11,117 nt of DNA from Planctomycetales bacterium (lineage in GTDB: Bacteria > Planctomycetota > Planctomycetia > Planctomycetales > Planctomycetaceae), in the NCBI GenBank assembly GCA_020050375.1, contig JAGVKR010000592.1, positions 1 to 11,117 of the forward strand, in the 5' to 3' direction. Shown here piece after piece: positions 6,577 through 11,117 of the stretch. The stretch's first letter is position 1, and every line of letters starts with the position of its first letter. Both the position numbers and the translations under genes were made by a program. The notes below the pieces were generated by a model. It was not told the DNA's origin. It saw only the letters and a list, made by a program, of their open reading frames with translations, and did no database searches.

Positions 6577-8418
6577 TCAACCTGTCGCCCAAACTTGCTG
6601 GACCCACGCGGAGAGGGCCGACTGAAACTCGCGGAGCTGCCCTTCGGTGCGGGCTTTGACGTCGCCCAGCGCCTCAGGGGCCGTACACGCGGCTTTGGCG
6701 AAGAAATAGAACTTGATTTTCGGTTCTGTCCCTGACGGCCGGGCCGCAAAGCTGATCTCGCACTCTCCGGCTTTCGACTCGAAGATCAACAGATCCCCTT
6801 TGGGATCAGGAAGATCGACGAGCTTGAAGTTGTCGGGGAGCGTTCGCGTTTCGTGCTGCCGGTAGTCGCGGACGCGCGCCAGCTCGATTCCCGCAAGCGA
6901 CGTCGGCGGGTTGCTGGCGAATTCGTCCATGAGCTTGCCGATCAGGGCTTTTCCCTTCGGTCCCTGACATGTTTCCGAACGCTGCGTCTCGACAAAGTAG
7001 CCGTGCTCGAGGAACAGTTCGTCCAATCGATCGAGCAGCGTCTTCCCCTGCTTTCTCAATTCGGCGGCGCATTCACACAGATACAGCGCGGCGATCGCGG
7101 CGTCTTTGTCGCGGGCGTAGCTGCCGGCGAGAAAGCCCAGCGATTCTTCGGCTCCGAAAACGAACCGTTCCGGTCCTTCGCGGTCCATCGTCTGTGCAAT
7201 GTACTTGAAACCGACGAGCAGATTGTCGATCGCTCGAATCCGGTTTGCCTTTGCGATCGACGCGATCAGAGGAGAGGTCACCAGGGTCTCGACGACGAAA
7301 TGTTGCGGCCCCAGCGTTCCCACCGCCCGGCGCTTGCGGCAGACATAATCGGTGAGCAACGCTCCGGTTCGGTTTCCTGAAAGGTGGACGTACTCGCCAC
7401 GCGCGTCGCGAACGCAAACCCCCAGTCGGTCGGCATCCGGGTCACTGGCGAGAATCAGCGCGGCTTCCGTTTTTTTCGCCTGTTCGATCGGGGGACCGAA
7501 CACGGCCGGAAGTTCCGGGTTGGGGAGGTGATTGGGGACGTTCGGAAAGTTGCCATCCATAGCACGCTGCGGCTCGAAGATCTCCACGCCCTCGAATCCG
7601 GCCTCTTCGAGAACACGAAACACCGAAGTTTCCCCCACGCCGTGCAAGGGGGTGAACAACACCGGCAAATCGCGCGCAGAAGAAAGAGTGAGCATTCGGA
7701 CTGTTCGGATGTAAGCGTCGTCGATGGCTTCGCCGACCTGTTCGATCTTTCCCTCGGCGATGGCCGCATCGAGATCGACGAGCGGGATCTCGTTCGACTG
7801 GTAGACGTATTCGATGATTCCCGCGTCGTGCGGCGGCAGAACCTGCGCTCCGGTCGACCAGTACGCTTTGACCCCATTGTCGGAAGGGGGGTTGTGCGAG
7901 GCGGAGATCATTAGTCCGACATCGCACCGCAGATGTCGGACGGCAAAAGACAACTCGGGGGTTGAACGGGGCGCCTCGAACAATGAGACCTGCAACCCGT
8001 GGGCGGCCAGCACGCGGGCCGAGAGTTCGGCGAACTCGCGCGAGCGCAGACGCGTATCGTAGGCGATGACCGCTTTTCCGCCGGGCTTTCCCTTGGCTCG
8101 TGCGAGATAGACGGCGATTCCGTCGGCCGACTCGGCGACGGTTCGTTCGTTCATGGTGGCCGACCCGAACTCCGACATCAGTCCCCGTCGTCCGCCGGTG
8201 CCGAATGGAATGACCTCCCAGAACAGCGAATCGAGCTGCTCGAATTTACCCGCCTCGATCAGTTCGACGATTCGGGCCGCGTATGCCGCGTAGCCCGATT
8301 CGGTCAACCAGCGCTTGATATTTGCGGCCGCGGTGTCGGTGAGTTTTCCCTCGGAAACGGCGGCCTGAAGTCGGGTGAGAGCCTGTGAAGCGGGGGCGGA
8401 AAGCGTTATGTCACTCAT
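6577..8418 (-). CDS. Phosphoglucomutase/phosphomannomutase (alpha-D-phosphohexomutase)
   Basis: The 613-aa cytoplasmic enzyme interconverts hexose 1- and 6-phosphates and links glycogen or cell-envelope sugar pools to glycolysis. All four superfamily motifs are intact. The phosphoserine loop is ISASHNPPSDNG (171-182) with S174 as the phosphorylated residue. The Mg loop is DPDADR (326-331), the sugar-binding loop GAEES (422-426), and the phosphate-binding loop RPSGTEPKIKF (560-570). The length matches the PGM2/long-form phosphomutase group, not the roughly 450-aa GlmM/ManB forms. An N-terminal extension of about 70 residues precedes the PFGTGGRRG segment (71-79). Substrate preference (glucose, mannose, or ribose phosphate as in PGM2) cannot be settled by eye. 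The ATG at 8418 is preceded by no strong Shine-Dalgarno. It is followed on the same strand by the UbiA-like gene. Confidence 0.93.
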   Translation of the reverse strand: MSDITLSAPASQALTRLQAAVSEGKLTDTAAANIKRWLTESGYAAYAARIVELIEAGKFEQLDSLFWEVIPFGTGGRRGLMSEFGSATMNERTVAESADGIAVYLARAKGKPGGKAVIAYDTRLRSREFAELSARVLAAHGLQVSLFEAPRSTPELSFAVRHLRCDVGLMISASHNPPSDNGVKAYWSTGAQVLPPHDAGIIEYVYQSNEIPLVDLDAAIAEGKIEQVGEAIDDAYIRTVRMLTLSSARDLPVLFTPLHGVGETSVFRVLEEAGFEGVEIFEPQRAMDGNFPNVPNHLPNPELPAVFGPPIEQAKKTEAALILASDPDADRLGVCVRDARGEYVHLSGNRTGALLTDYVCRKRRAVGTLGPQHFVVETLVTSPLIASIAKANRIRAIDNLLVGFKYIAQTMDREGPERFVFGAEESLGFLAGSYARDKDAAIAALYLCECAAELRKQGKTLLDRLDELFLEHGYFVETQRSETCQGPKGKALIGKLMDEFASNPPTSLAGIELARVRDYRQHETRTLPDNFKLVDLPDPKGDLLIFESKAGECEISFAARPSGTEPKIKFYFFAKAACTAPEALGDVKARTEGQLREFQSALSAWVQQVWATG

Positions 8419-8488
8419 GTCGGCAGGAACTTTCGTTGCTCGAGCAGCTTTACGCTCTCGAACGGGTTGGATTTTCGAAACCTATCAG

Positions 8489-8509
8489 TGCTAATCGCCA
8501 ACTTTAGCA
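8489..8509. promoter_or_regulatory. Inverted repeat TGCTAA-N9-TTAGCA upstream of the phosphomutase gene
   Basis: Perfect 6-bp half-sites at 8489-8494 and 8504-8509 are separated by 9 nt. The element lies 71-91 nt upstream of the phosphomutase ATG on the - strand, a reasonable operator position. The half-site and spacing recall CIRCE, but the arms point the opposite way, so HrcA binding is not expected. Chance occurrence is quite possible. Confidence 0.25.
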
Positions 8510-8559
8510 ATTCGAGTCCCGGGGTTCGAGGCTCGACGACCGCATCCGCCGCGCGTCCA

Positions 8560-8597
8560 ACAAACAAATCAGCCCGGCTGTCTGGAAACAGCCGGGC
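8560..8597 (-). terminator. Rho-independent terminator of the hsp20 operon
   Basis: Read on the - strand, a 10-bp perfect stem (GCCCGGCTGT paired with ACAGCCGGGC, at 8588-8597 and 8572-8581) has a 6-nt loop. It is followed by TGATTTGTTTGTTG, a T-rich tail. It starts 63 nt downstream of the hsp20 stop codon at 8660. It separates the heat-shock pair from the phosphomutase gene, which therefore needs its own promoter between about 8419 and 8560. Confidence 0.85.
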
Positions 8598-8659
8598 CGA
8601 TGATTGAAAACACTCGCAGCAGCGAAACGGGGGCGATCGTCCACCGTGGCGCGATTCGC

Positions 8660-9097
8660 TCAACCTGCCGCAACGGCGATCTTTCTCGAAGTGGCCTCTT
8701 TGGCCAAGGGCAGTGACAGCTTCAGAATTCCATCCTTGATCGTGGCTGTGATCCCATTGCGGTCAATTTCGTTCGTCAACGTGAACGACCGCTCGTAATC
8801 GCCGATTCCGTACTCTTCATAACTCAGCTTGTAGCCCTCCGGGGTTTCTCCGCTCACGACGCCTTTCACGGTCAGCACGTTTTTCTCGACCGTCACGTCG
8901 ATCCCGTTTTCATCGACACCCGGCATGTCGGCGACCAGCAGGAGGGCCTCGCCCGTCTCCACGATGTCGACCAGCGGCACATAGACCTTTCGGGCCTTTG
9001 TCCGTTCGGTTCCCTCGGGTGTTGTCGATTCCTGCTTGTCAGCGTTTTTCGCCTCGTTTCGGACATCGCAACATTGGTTTCGAGAATTCGCGTTCAT
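8660..9097 (-). CDS. Hsp20-family small heat-shock protein (second of the pair)
   Basis: The 145-aa alpha-crystallin-domain chaperone would bind unfolding proteins without ATP and form oligomers. Residues 1-38 are a polar, charged N-terminal arm containing CC at 9-10. The crystallin domain spans about 39-131, with VYVPLVDIVETGEALLLVADMPG at its start and the diagnostic A-x-x-x-x-GILxL pattern at ATIKDGILKLSLP (118-130). An I-x-V tail motif (IAV, 140-142) can dock into neighbouring subunits. I chose ATG 9097, with AAAGGA 10 nt upstream. A TTG at 9154 overlapping the previous stop (TTGA) would add 19 residues (MNRQVEPTAP...) and cannot be excluded. It is second in a two-gene operon, 53 nt after its paralogue. 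The two differ strongly in the N-terminal arm, which suggests distinct clients or hetero-oligomers. Confidence 0.92.
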   Translation of the reverse strand: MNANSRNQCCDVRNEAKNADKQESTTPEGTERTKARKVYVPLVDIVETGEALLLVADMPGVDENGIDVTVEKNVLTVKGVVSGETPEGYKLSYEEYGIGDYERSFTLTNEIDRNGITATIKDGILKLSLPLAKEATSRKIAVAAG

Positions 9098-9144
9098 GGG
9101 AGGTTTTTCCTTTCTTGAGTCAGAGGGCGCAGTCGGTTCAACTT

Positions 9145-9160
9145 GCCGGTTCAAACCGGC
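9145..9160. other. Intercistronic hairpin at the hsp20 stop codon
   Basis: GCCGGT (9145-9150) and ACCGGC (9155-9160) form a perfect 6-bp stem around TCAA. The stem-loop contains the stop codon (9151-9153) of the first hsp20 gene. No T-tract follows on either strand, so it is unlikely to terminate. An mRNA-processing or translational-coupling role between the two hsp20 genes is possible. Confidence 0.45.
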
Positions 9161-9600
9161 TTCACCGAAATTTTGCGCGGTTTTTGTGTTTCGGGGCGAG
9201 TCATCTTCACCCGCAGGATTCCCTTCTCGTACGCCGCTTCGGTCCGGGAAGGATCGACCTCGAACGGAAGCTTCAACGACCGGCGGAATTGTCCGCTGGG
9301 ACGTTCGCGACGATGAAAGCTGGCCCCTTCCGTCGGTACATCAGCCGGCCGCTCGCTGCTCACTGTCACTGCGTCGCCCGTGACCGTCACATCGACTTGC
9401 GACGGGTCGACTCCGGACATTTCGAGCGTCAGCAGCAGATCGTCCTCGCGGGCATAGAGATTGACCGGCGGGAATTCGCGAGCGACCGTACCGGCGTGAG
9501 ACCGGGCATCAGCCAGCAGGCGGCTCATTTCGTGTTGCAGGTGGCCCATCTCGCGCCAGGGATCCCAAATCCGGCCGCCAAATCGATTGAGCAAGTTCAT
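9151..9600 (-). CDS. Hsp20-family small heat-shock protein (first of the pair)
   Basis: The 149-aa protein has the classic bacterial class A-like layout. The N-terminal arm (1-44) includes WDPWREMGHLQHEMSRLL (12-29), typical of Hsp20. The crystallin domain spans about 45-135, with LLLTLEMSGVDPSQVDVTV (55-73) and the AAYEKGILRVKM signature (122-133). The C-terminal tail has an I-x-V motif (ISV, 144-146). The ATG at 9600 has a strong AAGGAG 8 nt upstream, the clearest ribosome binding site in the window; an in-frame GTG/ATG-type start at 9651 would add 17 atypical residues. It is the first gene of an operon with the second Hsp20, and inverted repeats just upstream may control it. It acts in the cytoplasm as an ATP-independent holdase. 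Confidence 0.94.
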   Translation of the reverse strand: MNLLNRFGGRIWDPWREMGHLQHEMSRLLADARSHAGTVAREFPPVNLYAREDDLLLTLEMSGVDPSQVDVTVTGDAVTVSSERPADVPTEGASFHRRERPSGQFRRSLKLPFEVDPSRTEAAYEKGILRVKMTRPETQKPRKISVKPV

Positions 9601-10248
9601 GGAATTCTCCTTTGTGAATGGGGAACCGAAGACCGTATGACCAACGGTCACGCGGGGCGCGCAGACGCTCTCCAGCCCGGGACTTGCGGATATCCGCCGT
9701 CCGGTCGAACTGTCGCCCCGTGTTGGTTTGTTCGTTCAATGAAAAATGCAAAGTCCGTGCCCAACGGGATTCACCCGATTTGGAACAAAGTCGCGACGGC
9801 CATTTGCTGACGGCGACCGGAAAGCAAATGGGATTCTGAAGCCAACTTGTGGCGACAGTCCTGATAGCCAAAAGTGGTTTTGAGGCACTTGCTGTCCGAT
9901 GAGCATTTGATTTTGGCAGTCGCCCAATGAACGATCGGCGAACTTCTGACTGCCGATTTGACACCGATGCGCGGACGGCGCGACTGATGTTCCGGTTATG
10001 GTGCAGCCAATTTGGCAGCCGGATGCTTTCCGAAGCAAAAGTCGATCACCTTGCGATGGCCGCCCGCTTTCGGTTTCGATTATGACATCCGTGCGGACTA
10101 TGCCTCCTGTCGGGAGAATTCCCTGCCACAGTCGGCGCCGATCGAACGGGTTATGGCAACTAGACCCCCGGGGGAAACCGATGGAATGGATGCGATTCCG
10201 CGCCATGGACGACAGCGCGGGCCGGATCTGACGAAAAGAGTGCCAGGG
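9601..10248. other. Long non-coding spacer with several inverted repeats
   Basis: No convincing protein is encoded here: the open frames have atypical, Cys/Arg/Ser-rich translations without motifs. Besides the elements listed separately, it holds CCATTTGCT (9800-9808) paired with AGCAAATGG (9823-9831). It also holds GGCGAC (9851-9856) plus GCCAAAA (9867-9873) facing TTTTGGC (9911-9917) plus GTCGCC (9919-9924), and CCCCCGGGGG (10165-10174). The base composition looks less GC-rich than the neighbouring genes between about 9720 and 10000. It must contain the divergent promoters for the hsp20 operon and for the membrane-protein gene. A small RNA gene is possible but not shown. Confidence 0.5.
9631..9649. 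promoter_or_regulatory. Inverted repeat GACCGT-N7-ACGGTC, candidate hsp20 operator
   Basis: Perfect 6-bp arms at 9631-9636 and 9644-9649 are separated by 7 nt and lie 31-49 nt upstream of the first hsp20 ATG. This could be a repressor site or a 5'-UTR hairpin of the hsp20 message. It is neither CIRCE nor a recognised HAIR/ROSE element. Nearby, GCGGATATCCGC at 9686-9697 is a perfect 12-bp palindrome. Confidence 0.35.
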
Positions 10249-11117
10249 ATGGACACGAGGTTTGCAGGCTCACAACGGTTGGGAGACCGTCGCCGTCGCC
10301 GTTTGGCGGTCGAGTCGGACGAGGGCCTCGATCCCGAGACGCCGGCGACCGAGCTGCCGTCCGCGACTGGAATTCGGCGGACAGCGCACTCCGAGACAAG
10401 CGAGCCGTTGCGCGACGTCGTCGCGCTCCCCATGAGCGGCCTGGTTCCGGCTCAATGGTGGAAGTACCTGCTCGGCGCGATTTCGGGTTTACTGTCAGGA
10501 AGCGGAATTCTGGCGGCGGGCTGGTACGAATCGATCGGGGCCACCTTCGTCGGACCGGGATTCACTCGGTTGTTTTCCCTCCCCGATGGGCCGGTTGCCG
10601 CCTGGTATGCGGGGCTGCTGCTCAATCTGAGCGCTCAATTGGCCGTCCTGACCTGGTGGGGCCGTTCGCGAAGCCTCAAGGATTTCGACGGCCGTTATCG
10701 AATATGGACACGAACTGCCAGCGTGTGGTTGCTGTTCAGTTTTTGTGCCGCGACCGGCGCGCACCAGGCCTTCAGCGAGACGGTGCTGTACTTCGCGCCG
10801 CAGGACATCTGGGGAATCGACGTGCTGGCGTGGCTGATTCCCGCGTCGGCGGTCGGGTTGGCTCTGCTGGTCACACTGAATCGGGAAATGTCCGATTGTC
10901 GCGCAAGCCGCATATTTTTGTTTCTGGCGGCGACCTGCTACGTCGCCACCGGCGGTCTGCGACTGCCGGTCGAGATTCCTCTGACTGATCGCATGCGGGA
11001 ACTGGCAGTCGTGGGATCGGCCCTTCTGGGACATCTGTGCTTGTTTCTCAGCATGTGGCTGCATGCCCGGCACGTCCTGCACTTCACGCCCGACCCCAGC
11101 CGCGCGCCGCGTCGCCG
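10249..11117 (+). CDS. Multi-pass membrane protein, function unknown (3' end outside window)
   Basis: This open frame runs past the right edge, giving at least 289 residues from ATG 10249. The first 65 residues are hydrophilic and Arg-rich (DRRRRR, 13-18), likely a cytoplasmic tail. About six hydrophobic segments follow, near 72-91, 117-136, 157-176, 190-210, 221-237 and 252-271. A charged phrase between segments 2 and 3, WWGRSRSLKDFDGRYRIW (136-153), looks conserved and could be a cytoplasmic signature loop. I recall similar loops in planctomycete hypothetical proteins but cannot name a family. The frame is open from 9988, so ATG 10153 or 10186 are alternative starts; ATG 10432 would remove the tail. 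I favour 10249 because GC-rich codon bias begins soon after it and AAAAGAG lies about 9 nt upstream. High third-position GC downstream supports real coding. Confidence 0.75.
   Translation, partial: MDTRFAGSQRLGDRRRRRLAVESDEGLDPETPATELPSATGIRRTAHSETSEPLRDVVALPMSGLVPAQWWKYLLGAISGLLSGSGILAAGWYESIGATFVGPGFTRLFSLPDGPVAAWYAGLLLNLSAQLAVLTWWGRSRSLKDFDGRYRIWTRTASVWLLFSFCAATGAHQAFSETVLYFAPQDIWGIDVLAWLIPASAVGLALLVTLNREMSDCRASRIFLFLAATCYVATGGLRLPVEIPLTDRMRELAVVGSALLGHLCLFLSMWLHARHVLHFTPDPSRAPRR

Noticed and set aside
8480..8512. CIRCE-like heat-shock operator (TTAGCACT half-site, 9-nt spacing)
   Set aside because: The half-sites are in the inverse order relative to CIRCE, the outer bases do not match, and it lies upstream of the phosphomutase gene, not the hsp20 operon.
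8515..8545. T-loop-like GGTTCGAGGCTC suggesting a tRNA
   Set aside because: No acceptor stem, D-arm or anticodon arm can be placed around it on either strand.
3743..8628. Shared 14-mer CGCAGCAGCGAAAC at 3743-3756 and 8615-8628
   Set aside because: One 14-nt match within an 11-kb GC-rich window is not far from chance, and the flanks do not align.
9619..9650. Sigma32-like -10 box CCCCAT upstream of hsp20
   Set aside because: No CTTGAA-like -35 box lies at an appropriate distance, and the box is too close to the ribosome binding site to leave a sensible leader.
9736..10206. Open reading frame of 156 codons on the - strand in the hsp20 upstream spacer
   Set aside because: The translation is Cys, Arg, Ser and Gly rich without hydrophobic-core periodicity or motifs, overlaps several inverted repeats, and has codon use unlike the neighbouring genes.
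10455..10988. A 177-codon + strand frame inside the terminal membrane-protein gene
   Set aside because: It is out of frame with the hydrophobic, multi-pass reading frame that is open to the window edge, and its translation is Arg/Gly rich and featureless.

Overview
The window looks like a chromosomal segment of a planctomycete. The evidence is about 60% GC, mostly weak or absent Shine-Dalgarno sequences, and proteins that read as planctomycete-type: a UbiA/EboC-like membrane enzyme, an orphan small conserved protein and an Arg-tailed multi-pass membrane protein. This placement is an inference from style and recognised families, not from a marker gene. No rRNA, tRNA, CRISPR array, transposase or integrase was seen. 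Most genes have intact family motifs and none is visibly broken.

Left part (about 196-3725, + strand): a compact three-gene cassette. It encodes a C39-like cysteine peptidase fold protein, a RimK-type ATP-grasp ligase with an RLAN-like N-terminal region, and a GCS2-type carboxylate-amine ligase. The first two genes overlap by 26 nt and the third follows after 82 nt. Two different ATP-dependent amide-bond-forming enzymes beside a papain-like enzyme suggest synthesis and trimming of an amino-acid or peptide conjugate whose identity cannot be read from the sequence. This is the most interesting system in the window.

Middle (3726-5563, + strand): a spacer with an unusual interlocked pair of inverted repeats (possible pseudoknot or switch), then an 89-aa conserved-looking orphan flanked by an imperfect 25-nt direct repeat. 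Next is a zinc-type glucose 1-dehydrogenase that has Asp in place of the usual catalytic Cys ligand and lacks the structural-zinc cysteines. A long hairpin closes this side and lies between convergent transcription units.

Right part (5564-9600, - strand): read in transcription order, two tandem Hsp20 small heat-shock proteins end at a good Rho-independent terminator, followed by a phosphoglucomutase/phosphomannomutase and a UbiA-superfamily membrane prenyltransferase resembling EboC. Beyond the hsp20 promoter side, a spacer of roughly 650 nt (9601-10248) holds several inverted repeats. A + strand multi-pass membrane protein then runs off the right edge. Glucose dehydrogenase and phosphoglucomutase suggest a local sugar-metabolism theme, but no operon joins them because they are on opposite strands.
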